From Legionella worsleiensis (GTDB lineage: Bacteria > Pseudomonadota > Gammaproteobacteria > Legionellales > Legionellaceae), in assembly GCF_001467535.1 (NCBI RefSeq), contig NZ_LNZC01000011.1, positions 34,854 through 98,853 on the forward strand: a stretch of DNA of 64,000 nt, in the 5' to 3' direction. The notes below the pieces were generated by a model. The model made no database searches. It worked only from the letters and a program-made list of their open reading frames with translations, and was not told the DNA's origin. Positions 27,225-39,597 of this stretch are shown here, piece by piece. Both the position numbers and the translations under genes were made by a program. The stretch's first letter is position 1. The number at the start of each line of letters is the position of its first letter.

Positions 27225-27243
27225 ACATTATCCCAGAGTAAAA

Positions 27244-27897
27244 TTACTCTGCGCTTTTTTCATCATTTGTGGTCGGTACAGCAGAAGCAGGAACAGATGA
27301 CTCTTCTTCAACTGCCGCAACTTTAGGTGCATGAATGCTTACAACAGGCGAATCATGACTGCCATCGGCCACATCAACAGTCAATTGAACCCCTTTGGGC
27401 AGGTGCAGATTTGACAAATGCACAACATCATTCATACCCACATCAGTCATATCGACTTCAATAAATTCTGGCAGATCTTTTGCCTGGCAACGAATTTCAA
27501 CCTGAGTCATAGAGTGGTTGATGATGCCACCCGCTTTAACGCCAGCAGATTTTTGTTCGTTGGTAAAATGCAGAGGAACAAGTTTTACCAGAACGTCTTT
27601 GCCAGATACACGTTGTAAATCCATGTGCATTACAATAGGCTTGTAAGGATGGCGTTGCAATGCTTTCAAAATCACGTGCTCGACTTTACCGTCAACAGAA
27701 ATATCAAAAACACTGGAGTAAATACTTTCGGTTTCCAAGGCTTTAACTACTTTATTATGCAGAAAGTGGATTGATTTTGGTTGTTTATCACCGCCATAAA
27801 TTACAGCGGGAACTTTATTTTCAAGACGACGTAGGCGGCGGCTCGCACCTTTCCCCATATCCGTTCTTGATTCGGCTTCTAAAAGAATTGTTGACAT
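27244..27897 (-). CDS. rplY: 50S ribosomal protein L25/general stress protein Ctc
   Basis: It binds 5S rRNA. I use the ATG at 27897 because TTGGAG lies 8 bases upstream of it and the product then starts MSTILLEAESRTDMGKGASRRLRR, the normal L25 N-terminus; the ATG at 27909 overlaps that ribosome site. The 217-residue product is the long (Ctc) form, with the 5S-binding beta-barrel (1-95), a TL5-type C-terminal domain (95-190) and a disordered acidic tail ending NDEKSAE. It is divergent from rplU. The ribose-phosphate pyrophosphokinase gene that often precedes rplY is not here. Confidence 0.95.
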   Translation of the reverse strand: MSTILLEAESRTDMGKGASRRLRRLENKVPAVIYGGDKQPKSIHFLHNKVVKALETESIYSSVFDISVDGKVEHVILKALQRHPYKPIVMHMDLQRVSGKDVLVKLVPLHFTNEQKSAGVKAGGIINHSMTQVEIRCQAKDLPEFIEVDMTDVGMNDVVHLSNLHLPKGVQLTVDVADGSHDSPVVSIHAPKVAAVEEESSVPASAVPTTNDEKSAE

Positions 27898-28104
27898 TAT
27901 ATACTCCAATAAAATTAAGGGTCCCTATTTATTCCGCGACCAGAACAAATACCCGGATACCGTAAAATAACCAGTAAGCAAACCGGGAAAGGGTGAAGAA
28001 GTATACAATATTTTAAAATGAACTTGAAGTCATAGCCATAATTTAATAGAATGTGGCACTTTGTTGAAATTGTCATAGCCAATCAGGCGAGTTGGAGAAA
28101 GTTT

Positions 28105-28416
28105 ATGTATGCGGTAATCAAGACAGGCGGTAAGCAATATACCGTAAAAGAAGGCGACGTTCTGAAAATTGAAATGCTGCCTGAAGATGTTGGCAATGAG
28201 ATCAACTTTTCAGAAGTATTGATGTTGGCAGATGGCGACAATGTCATTTGCGGCACTCCATTTGTTGCCAAGGCAGTTGTGAAGGCAGAAGTTCTGGATC
28301 ACGGTCGTCATAAAAAAGTAAAAATCATTAAGTTCCGTCGTCGTAAGCACCACATGAAGCAAATGGGGCATAGACAATATTATTCGCAAGTTAAAATTAC
28401 TGCGATAAGCAAGTAA
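28105..28416 (+). CDS. rplU: 50S ribosomal protein L21
   Basis: The start is set at ATG 28105, with TTGGAGAAAG upstream, giving MYAVIKTGGKQYTVKEGDVLKIE, the canonical L21 start; the in-frame ATG at 28051 would add 18 unconserved residues. The 103-residue product ends with the conserved RRRKHHMKQMGHRQYYSQVKI segment, which contacts 23S rRNA. It is followed after 12 bases by rpmA, the standard ribosomal pair. Confidence 0.97.
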   Translation: MYAVIKTGGKQYTVKEGDVLKIEMLPEDVGNEINFSEVLMLADGDNVICGTPFVAKAVVKAEVLDHGRHKKVKIIKFRRRKHHMKQMGHRQYYSQVKITAISK

Positions 28417-28428
28417 GAGGGGATAGCA

Positions 28429-28707
28429 ATGGCTCATAAGAAAGCAGGTGGTAGTACTCGTAATGGCCGCGACTCGAATCCAAAGTTTCTTGGTGTAAAG
28501 CGTTTCGGTGGTCAATTTGTAAATGCGGGTGAAATAATTGTAAGACAGCGTGGTACTCGTTTCCATCCAGGAACTGGTGTTGGTTGTGGTCGTGATCATA
28601 CCTTATACGCTTTGGTTTCCGGATTGGTACATTTTGCCGTTAAGGGTGAGAAAAATCGCAAGTACGTTACCATAGTTGCTGAACAGCAAGAAGAAGCTGC
28701 AAACTAG
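28429..28707 (+). CDS. rpmA: 50S ribosomal protein L27
   Basis: This 92-residue protein begins [22 protein letters not shown], whose N-terminal arm reaches the peptidyl-transferase centre, and contains the [19 protein letters not shown] segment of all L27 proteins. The N-terminus has no Firmicute-type cleavable leader. An AAGAGGGGA ribosome site precedes the ATG. It lies in the rplU-rpmA-obgE order typical of proteobacteria, but a strong terminator separates it from obgE. Confidence 0.97.
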   Translation: MAHKKAGGSTRNGRDSNPKFLGVKRFGGQFVNAGEIIVRQRGTRFHPGTGVGCGRDHTLYALVSGLVHFAVKGEKNRKYVTIVAEQQEEAAN

Positions 28708-28842
28708 TTTATTAATGCCGGGTTTAATAAGTACATCCTTGATGTATAAACCGCATTTATAAACAACATTACAATAGCATGTTTTTCGTTGAAAATAGTC
28801 TCAAAAATACTCAGTAAACAAGATTATTTTCATGCAATTAAT

Positions 28843-30962
<2,120 letters not shown>

Positions 30963-31094
30963 TTGATATTCCTGTAAAAAACGGATAAGCAGAATTCTAT
31001 AGCAGAATTAAAAAAATAAGTACTTTTATTCTGAAGGGATACAGATGAACTTTAATCGACTTTTAGTTCATTTGATGATCATAGTGCTTGAACG

Positions 31095-32591
31095 GTGTTC
31101 TTTTATGGTTTAGTATCGCAATCTTTATTCCTTTTGAGCTTTGAAGCCATCATGCATTTACATCAATTTCTTTATTTATTTCTGGTTGATATAGCACAGT
31201 TAAACTGTGGACGTGATTACAGGTCTTATGTGGCTTCAGAACCAGGATATGGCGCTGCTCAATTAAATGCTTATATTACCGCCTTTAATGACAGTCGTGA
31301 TGGAAAAATAACCCATCAGCTCTTAAAAAAAATTAATTTTGAGGCCATGGCATTTGACGAAACAGTGGGTAGGGGGGGATATAAAAAAAATTGTAATAAC
31401 TTTTGTATTGCTCCTGAGTTGATGAGCGGACCAACACGTTCGTATGGTGTTCTAACTTATTCTGCCGATCTTAAAGGTATAGGCGAGTTCATTCGCTATT
31501 GGATATTGAATAATCCTGAGTCCATTCATTCCCTCAGTTTTGGCGGAAGAGCAGAGACAGATGCTGTTCCAATCTATATTATTAAGCATAGTGCAGAACA
31601 ACCAGAAAAGCTATGCTGGATTAAATTGTATAATGGGAGAGAAACAAGACTTTTTCTGGATTTTGAATCATCAATGCACCAAGTGGGCTTGCTTTATAAT
31701 GATTTTGCCTATCAAATGATTATAGACAGTGGTTTTAATATAGAAGACGGGGATTTGGCAGATACTGTTCATCATCAAATGGACAGGATTATCAATGAAT
31801 TTGAAGCCGATATGCGCAATGCGGTGACAAACGAGGACAAATTAGTCTGCATAGTAAAGCATGTTCAGCATATTGCCCAGTTGCATCCTTTTACTGATGG
31901 AAATATCAGAACCTGTTCTATTTTATTGAACAAACTGCTCAGGGATTACGGTATGCCTTTGACTCTGTTGCTTGATCCCAATCGCCTGGATTGTTGCTCT
32001 GTTTCCAGTGTGGTACACATGGTCAAATTAGGCCAGATTTATTACCAACAATTACTCAACTGCGCTGAAGGAAATCTGATTTTCAAAACAGATGAACGGT
32101 TATCCAAATTAAAAGAAATTATATGTGCGCCACAGCGTCTTTTTGATATTCAAGACGAGCAGTTACTTGCCGATTTTATTCGTTTTGTGGTTAAAGGTGC
32201 TCCACTCATGCTTTCTGCTGCGGGAGATAACCCCCATCATCTGTTTTTTGAGTCAATCTCAGCAAATACTCGAGAGCTTGCTGAGCAATTGCGTGCCGTT
32301 ATCAATGATAATCCCCAATTTGCACTGATACAACAAGCTTTCGATGAAGGTAAATCAGGTTTGGGTTTTCGTCGTGCCTGTGCTCTTGGGACTTATGAAA
32401 TGGTTGAACGTATCCTGTCATTTAAGGATAAAATTGCATTAGACTTGAATGAGCCGTCTACTAATGGTAATACAGGACTTGATTGGTTGGCGTATAATAA
32501 AAATTGCGATGCTGAGGATAAAGCCCGTATTGAAACGCTTTTACTCAATCATGGCTGTCGAAAAAAAGCAGAGTCATACGCAATGTATTAG
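31095..32591 (+). CDS. Fic-domain protein with ankyrin-like C-terminus, effector candidate
   Basis: This protein of up to 498 residues has a Fic core: the motif HPFTDGNIRT (residues about 264-273) keeps the catalytic His, Phe, Asp, Asn and Arg, but the usual Gly after Asn is Ile. The upstream helices (VKHVQHIAQL) fit the Fic fold. The last 80 residues (LGFRRACALGTYEMVERILSF..., NGNTGLDWLAYNKN...) look like one or two ankyrin units. Fic enzymes transfer AMP, phosphocholine or UMP to target hydroxyls. The start is uncertain: GTG 31095 is the longest, and ATG 31152 (GAAG upstream) is a reasonable alternative. No antitoxin gene is adjacent, which argues against a toxin-antitoxin pair. Confidence 0.75.
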   Translation: MFFYGLVSQSLFLLSFEAIMHLHQFLYLFLVDIAQLNCGRDYRSYVASEPGYGAAQLNAYITAFNDSRDGKITHQLLKKINFEAMAFDETVGRGGYKKNCNNFCIAPELMSGPTRSYGVLTYSADLKGIGEFIRYWILNNPESIHSLSFGGRAETDAVPIYIIKHSAEQPEKLCWIKLYNGRETRLFLDFESSMHQVGLLYNDFAYQMIIDSGFNIEDGDLADTVHHQMDRIINEFEADMRNAVTNEDKLVCIVKHVQHIAQLHPFTDGNIRTCSILLNKLLRDYGMPLTLLLDPNRLDCCSVSSVVHMVKLGQIYYQQLLNCAEGNLIFKTDERLSKLKEIICAPQRLFDIQDEQLLADFIRFVVKGAPLMLSAAGDNPHHLFFESISANTRELAEQLRAVINDNPQFALIQQAFDEGKSGLGFRRACALGTYEMVERILSFKDKIALDLNEPSTNGNTGLDWLAYNKNCDAEDKARIETLLLNHGCRKKAESYAMY

Positions 32592-32758
32592 AGAATTAAT
32601 GAGTCAGGCAATAAAAAAAACTGGTGCTGGTAAAAAGGATGATTTGTCGTCATGATACGAATAGTTAACCTGGGTGTATTGTTGCATCACCAGAGCAACA
32701 GGCTTTGCAGGATAACATTTTGGGTAGAATTGAAATGTAAATGAGTGAAGGAGAGGTT

Positions 32759-33577
32759 ATGGGGTTTGAAAGTCGTTATGTGGCACATGTTCCCAATGCT
32801 CAGGGTATAGTCAGCTATTCAGCAGAAGAAAACAGAGTCTGGACTGCATTATTTGAACGACAAATGAAGTTATTACCTGGCAGAGCTTGTGATGAGTTTA
32901 TCGCAGGATTGAATACTCTGGGAATTACCGCAAAGGAAATTCCTCAACTTCCAGAAGTAAGTAAAAAATTAAAAGAACAAACAGGGTGGCAGGTGGCTCC
33001 GGTGGCCGCTTTAATTTCCGCCCGCGAATTTTTTGAGCTTTTATCCAATAAATTCTTTCCCGCAGCCACGTTTATTCGTTGTGCAGAAGAATTGGATTAT
33101 GTGCAGGAACCTGATATTTTTCATGAGTTATTTGGGCACTGTCCTATGCTAACTGATGCGGTTTACGCCGAGTTTATTCATGATTATGCGTGTAAGGTTT
33201 TAACCTTCCCCGAGGCAGACTGGCCCTTATTGCAACGAATGTTCTGGTTTACCGTAGAGTTTGGTTTGATTAATACGGCACAAGGTTTGAGAGCTTATGG
33301 CGGTGGAATATTATCGTCTATCAGTGAAACGGCTTATAGTGTGGAGAGCGATATTCCCTTGCGGGCATTGTTTGATCCTGTTGCTGTTTTTCGTATGCCT
33401 TACCGGATAGACAGGTTACAGCCGGTGTATTTTGTTATAAATGATTATGAGACTTTGTACCGGTTTGTTTCTTCCGATATAAGTCAATACATAGTTAAAG
33501 CACGACAGCTTGGAGAGTATCCTCCATTTTTTGATGTGGATCCTGATAATCCCAGCATCCATATCCTGGCGTGTTAG
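32759..33577 (+). CDS. phhA: Phenylalanine 4-monooxygenase
   Basis: This pterin-dependent non-haem iron enzyme converts phenylalanine to tyrosine; in Legionella it feeds homogentisate and pyomelanin formation (established for L. pneumophila). The start is set at ATG 32759, five bases after AAGGAG; the ATG at 32741 is too far upstream of that site. The 272-residue product has the iron ligands in DIFHELFGHCP (two His) and FTVEFGL (Glu), and the pterin-binding VAALISAREFFELLSNKFFPA region. The pterin-4a-carbinolamine dehydratase gene often next to phhA is not present here. Confidence 0.95.
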   Translation: MGFESRYVAHVPNAQGIVSYSAEENRVWTALFERQMKLLPGRACDEFIAGLNTLGITAKEIPQLPEVSKKLKEQTGWQVAPVAALISAREFFELLSNKFFPAATFIRCAEELDYVQEPDIFHELFGHCPMLTDAVYAEFIHDYACKVLTFPEADWPLLQRMFWFTVEFGLINTAQGLRAYGGGILSSISETAYSVESDIPLRALFDPVAVFRMPYRIDRLQPVYFVINDYETLYRFVSSDISQYIVKARQLGEYPPFFDVDPDNPSIHILAC

Positions 33578-33684
33578 TGACAATATAAGTTGTCTTTTGG
33601 CTCATTGTACGGTGACTAACATGCGGCTTTAAGATGGCTAAATAGGCTGTTAATGGCCAATATACCCACGAGTTCCCTGTTTTT

Positions 33685-33716
33685 CATAGGCCACCCAAGT
33701 GAATAGGAGGCCTATG
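33685..33716. terminator. Hairpin between phhA and letA
   Basis: An 8-bp perfect inverted repeat (CATAGGCC/GGCCTATG) with a 16-base loop lies about 110 bases after phhA and 78 bases before letA. No T-run follows. It could be a weak terminator or a protein-binding palindrome in the letA leader. Confidence 0.35.
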
Positions 33717-33793
33717 TATTGTAATGATAGAAGAGTCTTGCTAACATCGACCAACACACTTTGTTCATTGACTGGTGAGTCAAGGAGCATCAT

Positions 33794-34453
33794 TTGATTA
33801 AAGTATTAATTGTTGATGACCATGCATTGGTTCGAATGGGTATTCGACGATTGCTTGAAGACATGTCGGATGTAGACGTAGTTGCCGATGCAGAGAGCGG
33901 TGAGCAAGCTTTGGCATTTGTCAAAACGCACAATCCTGATGTCGTTCTTTTAGATATGAAAATGCCTGGAATCGATGGTTGGGAAGTTACCCGTCGTTTA
34001 AAAAAATCAAATCCACATATCAAGGTGATTGCGGTTACCGCAATGTGCCCCGATCCCCTGCCTACCCGTGTGTTACAGTTAGGTGCTATGGGCTATTTGA
34101 CCAAAGAGTCAGGCGCAGAAGAGATGGCTGCTGCAATTCGTAAAGTGGCTAAAGGCGAAAAATATCTTAGTGCCGAGATTGCTCAGAAGATGGCCATTAA
34201 CAGTCTTCAGGATGCCCAGGGTTCTCCTTTTGATATGTTGTCGGAGCGGGAGATGCAAGTCATGCTCATGATTACCAGCGGTATGAATGTCCAGGATATT
34301 GCCGACAGGTTGTTTTTGAGCAGCAAAACGATAAACGGTTATCGTTATCGTATGTTTGAAAAACTAGGAATAAAAAACGATGTAGAGCTCACTTATTTAG
34401 CCATGAAACATCGCGTGATTGAACACCCTAATGACATCATTCAAGACGATTAA
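33794..34453 (+). CDS. letA: Two-component response regulator LetA (GacA/UvrY family)
   Basis: LetA, partnered with sensor LetS, switches Legionella to the transmissive phase by inducing the small RNAs RsmY and RsmZ that titrate CsrA. The 219-residue protein has a receiver domain with acidic pocket DD at 8-9, phospho-acceptor Asp54 (VVLLDMKMPG), Thr in VTAM and Lys in LTKES, then a LuxR-type helix-turn-helix (LSEREMQVMLMITSGMNVQDIA...SSKTINGYRYRMFEKL). The start is TTG at 33794 with GGAG six bases upstream. The linkage to uvrC mirrors uvrY-uvrC/gacA-uvrC in other gammaproteobacteria. Confidence 0.95.
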   Translation: MIKVLIVDDHALVRMGIRRLLEDMSDVDVVADAESGEQALAFVKTHNPDVVLLDMKMPGIDGWEVTRRLKKSNPHIKVIAVTAMCPDPLPTRVLQLGAMGYLTKESGAEEMAAAIRKVAKGEKYLSAEIAQKMAINSLQDAQGSPFDMLSEREMQVMLMITSGMNVQDIADRLFLSSKTINGYRYRMFEKLGIKNDVELTYLAMKHRVIEHPNDIIQDD

Positions 34454-34546
34454 TGTGATGAACTGCGATTCGTCGGGTTATAAACAGTCCTGATTCGTTC
34501 CAGAATAGATTATGATGCGATATAATTACCTCTTTGTTTGCAGTTT

Positions 34547-36403
34547 ATGAATATTGGTCAAACTCCAGCTGAATTATCAGCCTTTCTTGCTAAATTACCC
34601 AGTGACCCGGGAATTTATCGCATGCTTGATGAAGCGGGTACTGTTTTATACGTGGGTAAGGCCGCCAATCTTAAAAAAAGAGTCAGCAGCTATTTTAACA
34701 AACACAACACCGGGGCAAAAACCCGCTCTCTGGTTAGCCAAATTGCCTCTATTGAACTGTCCGTAACCAGAACGGAAACAGAAGCATTGCTTTTGGAAAG
34801 CAATCTGATCAAAGCGTTAAGACCCAAGTACAACATATTGTTGCGTGATGATAAGTCTTATCCCTACATCCATATTTCAAAACACCCGGAATTTCCACGT
34901 ATTGAAAGTTACAGGAGTAAAAAAAAACCGGTATCAGGTCATTTTTTTGGCCCCTACCCCAATAGTGCAGCGGTAAAAGATACCATTCTGACCATCCAAA
35001 AAGTATTCAAAATTCGCAATTGTCGGGACAGTTATTTTAATGCCCGTTCTCGCCCATGTTTGCAATATCAGATAAAACGCTGTACTGCTCCCTGCGTGGG
35101 GTATATTAGCCCTCAGGAGTATCGCCAATCCATAGACGATGCCATGCGTTTTTTACAGGGTAAATGTCAAATCATTTTGGATGAATTAACTGAGCGCATG
35201 CAAGGTGCTGTAGACGAACTTAATTTTGAAGCGGCAGCTGTATTTCGTGATCAGATTAAAAATTTACGTTTGGTTCAGGAGCAACAGGCTGTAGTTCAGC
35301 TTAAAGGCGATGCTGATGTTATTGCCATTGAGGTGCAACCAGGTTTTGCATGCATTCAATGCGTTACGATACGAGAGGGACAGGTGCTGGCCAGCCGCAG
35401 TTTTTTTCCTTCAGTTCCTATGAGCGGCCTGCAAGAGGAGTTGGATGGTGACGATTTGTGGCAGCAAACTTTTGCTGCGTTTGTTGCTTTTTATTATCTC
35501 GATTCCGGTGACAGAATACCTGCCCTGATTATTACTAATAAAGCGCTGCAGGACCATCATTCCCTGGAAGAAGCGCTTTCTGAACAGCGTGGCAAAGGAT
35601 GCACCATCCAAATTAACCCTAGGGGTAGTAAGTCCCGATGGATGGATTTTGCTGTGAATAATTTGCGAATATCAACAGCAGAATACTTAAGTCAACACGC
35701 AACCACCCGAGCCAGATACCATGCCTTGGAGCAGTTGTTGTCTTTACAAAAGCCTATAAAGCGCATGGAATGCTTTGATATCAGTCACACGCAAGGAGAG
35801 GCGACTGTAGCCTCTTGCGTGGTTTTTGATGAGGATGGTCCATGCACTAAAGACTACCGAAGATTTAACATCGAAGGGATTACTCCTGGTGATGATTATG
35901 CTGCCATGGAGCAAGCCGTTACCCGCCGATTTAAACGCCTTATCGAGGCGCAATCTCTGCCTGATGTATTAATCATCGATGGAGGTAAGGGACAAGTTGC
36001 TGTAGTTAAGCGGGTGTTGGCCTCTTTACTGGTGAGTGGCGTGATTATTCTCGGTGTTGCCAAGGGGCCATCTCGGAAAGCCGGTTGGGAAAAATTGATT
36101 TTAGTCAATGAAGACCGGGAGTTTACTTTACCTGAAGATTCAAAGGCGCTGCATCTTTTGCAACACATCCGAGATGAGGCGCATCGTTTTGCAATTACTG
36201 CTCATCGTAAGAGAAGACAGAAAGCCCGCCTTGATTCGACCCTTGAGAGTATTGAGGGTGTCGGCGCCAAAAGAAGACAGGCTTTATTGCAGCGCTTTGG
36301 TGGCTTAAAGGAATTGTCTAAAGCATCCGTAGAAGAAATAAATAAAGTTCCGGGCATTAGCGCCCATTTGGCACAGCGAATTCATCAATATTTTCACGGT
36401 TAA
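34547..36403 (+). CDS. uvrC: Excinuclease ABC subunit C
   Basis: UvrC makes the two incisions in nucleotide excision repair. The product (618 residues from ATG 34547; TTG 34538 adds three) has an N-terminal GIY-YIG nuclease ([26 protein letters not shown]), a cysteine cluster ([25 protein letters not shown]), a UVR motif, the RNase H-like second nuclease ([18 protein letters not shown]) and C-terminal tandem helix-hairpin-helix motifs ([28 protein letters not shown]). Its last 47 bases overlap the convergent orphan gene that ends at 36357. Confidence 0.96.
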   Translation: MNIGQTPAELSAFLAKLPSDPGIYRMLDEAGTVLYVGKAANLKKRVSSYFNKHNTGAKTRSLVSQIASIELSVTRTETEALLLESNLIKALRPKYNILLRDDKSYPYIHISKHPEFPRIESYRSKKKPVSGHFFGPYPNSAAVKDTILTIQKVFKIRNCRDSYFNARSRPCLQYQIKRCTAPCVGYISPQEYRQSIDDAMRFLQGKCQIILDELTERMQGAVDELNFEAAAVFRDQIKNLRLVQEQQAVVQLKGDADVIAIEVQPGFACIQCVTIREGQVLASRSFFPSVPMSGLQEELDGDDLWQQTFAAFVAFYYLDSGDRIPALIITNKALQDHHSLEEALSEQRGKGCTIQINPRGSKSRWMDFAVNNLRISTAEYLSQHATTRARYHALEQLLSLQKPIKRMECFDISHTQGEATVASCVVFDEDGPCTKDYRRFNIEGITPGDDYAAMEQAVTRRFKRLIEAQSLPDVLIIDGGKGQVAVVKRVLASLLVSGVIILGVAKGPSRKAGWEKLILVNEDREFTLPEDSKALHLLQHIRDEAHRFAITAHRKRRQKARLDSTLESIEGVGAKRRQALLQRFGGLKELSKASVEEINKVPGISAHLAQRIHQYFHG

Positions 36404-37532
36404 TCGGGGTGTTTGGGATATTCAGTTGACGTTTTTCTGTGGGTAATGGACTAAAGAAATTAAGCATGGTGCCTATGATGTGTCCAAATATCGTATCCGA
36501 ATCAGTAAAGCGTTTTACCTGGCTTACGGGTTCATCTACTGAAATTAAAATTTTATCCACATACGTTTGGCAGTCATTAATGCCTGCCTCGTACCGTTGA
36601 TAAAACCTGAAAAGGTTCCTTAAACTCAGTTCATACTGTTGGGATAATATTTTATGCATGGTCAGCATTCTGAGCAGTTGTTCACCTGTTGTTGTTCTGG
36701 ATTCACGTTGAGAGATTTCGGTTATAGCATCGGAAGGCATTCCCAGTTCGATTAGTTTAGGTTTATCAAAAATATTATTGATGGTAAATTTAATAAAACT
36801 GTGATGTCCCAGAGAACCCTTAAATCTGGCGCTAAAAAATTCAGCCTCTATCCCCAGTATTTCATAGGTTTGTTGGGTCTGCAAAAATTGGCTAAATTGT
36901 TCCTGATTACCGAAAAAATAATCGTTGAGAATCTCTTGTTTTATTTCACTTAAGTAATCATGTTGCAGCGATTCAAAGAGCGATTCAAAAGATGTTGCGA
37001 GTTTTCGGACCGTATGTCGAATAAGCCGGGTTTCACTTTCTTTTAGCAGGGTATGAGGAACACGGCGACCCATGATAAATCCGACAAAAAAACCGGTGAA
37101 ACCGCCCATGAAAAAACCCGTTGGTAATTGTAACTCGACGATATCCTTTAATACCAGGGTGATTGAGCCCACAATACCACCCAAAACTCCGGCAAAAAAT
37201 CCAATGATGTATCCACCAAAATCCAGTAGCGCTTGCTTGGTTTTATACATGATGCCACTAGCGCCTATTTCTTTGATTAAGGCGTTGTAATGCGTCAAAA
37301 TTTGTTTGACGTGCTCTAATCGCTTGTCTTGGGGAAGTTGGGTATTTTTTATCTGGTTTATATGGCTAATGATTAAGATTAATCGGCGTGCGACAGGTTC
37401 AAGCCTATCAGCAGGGCGATTGGATTGTGCCAGATTCACCAGGAGAGGTAATAAATAATATTTGCCTTCAAACTCCTGGCAGTTATCGATTAGTTGCTTT
37501 AATTCTTCATACGTTGCGATATGTAATGGCAC
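36357..37532 (-). CDS. Orphan membrane protein downstream of the glycosyltransferase-like gene
   Basis: This 391-residue protein starts at GTG with AAGGAG eight bases upstream. It has two adjacent glycine-rich hydrophobic segments (about residues 109-130 and 140-160, [19 protein letters not shown] and [17 protein letters not shown]) in an otherwise soluble, helical sequence; there is no signal peptide. Glycine-rich hydrophobic hairpins like this occur in Legionella effectors that insert into host membranes. It follows the glycosyltransferase-like gene after 35 bases on the same strand, suggesting an operon. No family recognised. Its 3' end overlaps uvrC by 47 bases. Confidence 0.65.
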   Translation of the reverse strand: MPLHIATYEELKQLIDNCQEFEGKYYLLPLLVNLAQSNRPADRLEPVARRLILIISHINQIKNTQLPQDKRLEHVKQILTHYNALIKEIGASGIMYKTKQALLDFGGYIIGFFAGVLGGIVGSITLVLKDIVELQLPTGFFMGGFTGFFVGFIMGRRVPHTLLKESETRLIRHTVRKLATSFESLFESLQHDYLSEIKQEILNDYFFGNQEQFSQFLQTQQTYEILGIEAEFFSARFKGSLGHHSFIKFTINNIFDKPKLIELGMPSDAITEISQRESRTTTGEQLLRMLTMHKILSQQYELSLRNLFRFYQRYEAGINDCQTYVDKILISVDEPVSQVKRFTDSDTIFGHIIGTMLNFFSPLPTEKRQLNIPNTPINRENIDEFAVPNGR

Positions 37533-37567
37533 GCAATCACTCCTTAACTAGCTTATGATTATATTTA

Positions 37568-39373
37568 TTAATCTATTGTGAATTGACGTTCTTCTGTTTG
37601 ACTTGTTGGAGCGTGGTGATCTGATTTTTTGTTTTGCTTAAAAAAACTAAGTCCTTGTTCGTGAATGGGCTTTAGTTTATTTTCAGTTGATGATGCAGCA
37701 GGCAAAGAAGAATCAGAATGTGGATTTGATTTTTTTTTGATTGTTATGGCTCTGTTGGTAGTCAGGCCAAATACAATCGCTTTCGTGCAGTTTTGCTTAA
37801 GAGTTTCGATGAGGTGTTGGGTATGGTTAGAAAAGAGGCCGGCATACACGGATTTCTTATTTGCCTTAATTGTGTTTAAAGCGGTTTTGAATTGATTGGT
37901 GTCGAAATGATCGTGCTTAAAACAGGCTGAAATCTGTTGTAACGCCTCTATTTTATTTAATTTTCTTTGCGAAAAAAACAGCCCCCAAAAACCCGTTGAA
38001 CGGGATTGCAGTTGTTTGATATGTTCCTCTATAGACTTTTTAGCGGTGTCTAGTATTTCTGGCAATTCGTGTTGCAGTGTTCTTTTTTGATTTTGCAAAA
38101 TTTCGCCACGTGTCTTTTGCAGTTGCGCTCCTGTTTCCAACCAGGAGGAATCATTTAATGTTCCATCCTCTGTACCTAAAAAAGTCATCATTCCCCAAAG
38201 GCTTGTGCTCATTGGAATAGAATTCAGTGATTGAAATGCTTTTTTTAAACCGTAATGGTTAAAAGAGTAGGGCTGAACTGTGTGATTAAAATCGTTGGAA
38301 TGAAAGACATAGTTGTTGAAAAGAAATTTTGCTATTGCTATGGGGCCTGTAGTGCACACGACTATAGATTTTAAGTACAGAGTGCGTTCTTTTTTCATAA
38401 GATAATCCAACAATTGGCTGTCGGTTTTTTGGAGAGCTGCGTTGATTTCTTTGTATTCATTTCTAAAAAAGAACCATTTAAAAAATCCAATCTGGCTTTT
38501 TAATTCGTTTCTTAATCGGAGCAATACCGATTCACGTGTTTCCTGATCTGATATTTTGTTGAAGTTAATGAATTGCTCTGAATCGTTCATTATTTCATTG
38601 ATGTATTGTCTTAATTGTCTTGAGGAGGGTTCTTTTCCTCCTGAAAATATGTTTTTAGAGCGAGCGATGTAGATGGACTCGGAGCGATTTTTCATAAAAT
38701 TGATGAAATATTTATTCAAAAAGCTATTTTTACCAAATTCCTCTGCGGTTTTTTCTATAAAATCAGTGGTGTAATGTCTTAATACATCAATCATTCCTTG
38801 TTGAATTTTGTTGATGTCATTCTGAGCGGCCAGGGGATCTGCTATGGCAATATAATCATTGTTTGACAATATGATGTCTTTGTTTCTGATCCGTAAACTG
38901 CCAATATTTAATAATAGCGGTGCTTGAACATCCATTTTTTTGGGGAGTTTTGCTGTATCCACTGGAACATCAAAATCAGTATACGTTCCTCGGGTATAAA
39001 CAGGTGACAGCCATCTTAGGATATCGCTGGCTAAAGCTGGGTTTCCCCCTTCATTGAAATGCGTAATTTCATCTCGATAAAGTTCATAAAGGGTATGTTC
39101 ATGTTCAGAATTAAGGTTAGTGGCAAATTGATGCGCATCAACAGGAGTTATGCGGTGTTCGGCACAAAAGAGGTTTAAGCTGTTGATGGCCTGCTCATTG
39201 AGTAAGGACGAATCGTAAACCAGACTAATTGAATCAGCGGGATTATTTTCACGCATGGTAATTAAGCGCATCTGATTTTCTGTATTCATAAAATTGTCGG
39301 GTTTCATGCTGAGCCAGATTTTGACGTGTGCATGAGGATCGTATTGATAAATTTTGTGCGTAACATCCGTCAT
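37568..39373 (-). CDS. TcdA/TcdB-type glycosyltransferase candidate, probable effector
   Basis: The product has about 601 residues from the ATG at 39373 (GAGG nine bases upstream; an in-frame ATG at 39388 is also possible). It begins with a KIWLSMKPDNF-type nucleotide-sugar entry segment and has the diagnostic block NPALASDILRWLSPVYTRGTYTDFDV near residues 111-136, whose DFD is the DXD metal/UDP-sugar site of the clostridial-toxin and SetA-like glycosyltransferases. Residues about 300-450 are helical with one hydrophobic stretch, and the C-terminus is a basic, Ser-rich tail. I infer transfer of a sugar to a host protein or lipid; donor and target are unknown. Confidence 0.75.
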   Translation of the reverse strand: MTDVTHKIYQYDPHAHVKIWLSMKPDNFMNTENQMRLITMRENNPADSISLVYDSSLLNEQAINSLNLFCAEHRITPVDAHQFATNLNSEHEHTLYELYRDEITHFNEGGNPALASDILRWLSPVYTRGTYTDFDVPVDTAKLPKKMDVQAPLLLNIGSLRIRNKDIILSNNDYIAIADPLAAQNDINKIQQGMIDVLRHYTTDFIEKTAEEFGKNSFLNKYFINFMKNRSESIYIARSKNIFSGGKEPSSRQLRQYINEIMNDSEQFINFNKISDQETRESVLLRLRNELKSQIGFFKWFFFRNEYKEINAALQKTDSQLLDYLMKKERTLYLKSIVVCTTGPIAIAKFLFNNYVFHSNDFNHTVQPYSFNHYGLKKAFQSLNSIPMSTSLWGMMTFLGTEDGTLNDSSWLETGAQLQKTRGEILQNQKRTLQHELPEILDTAKKSIEEHIKQLQSRSTGFWGLFFSQRKLNKIEALQQISACFKHDHFDTNQFKTALNTIKANKKSVYAGLFSNHTQHLIETLKQNCTKAIVFGLTTNRAITIKKKSNPHSDSSLPAASSTENKLKPIHEQGLSFFKQNKKSDHHAPTSQTEERQFTID

Positions 39374-39597
39374 AATCAACATCCTCATTCTTATAATTAG
39401 GGTACATTTATTAAGTTTATTTAGTGTGCCTATACTACTTCAGCAACCTTAATGAATTATTAAATGAAAAAAAATGAGGCATCAGATAAGAATGGGATTT
39501 GTGCACTCATAGCCTGAAGTAAAATCAGGAGTAATACCATAATTTGCCGGGTAATACGAGAAATTGCCGGTGTAGTTTTTGGGTTATTAAAATGAGG

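Noticed and set aside
31095..32758. Fic toxin-antitoxin module
   Set aside because: No small antitoxin-like gene with an inhibitory helix flanks the Fic gene, and the protein is much larger than FicT toxins.
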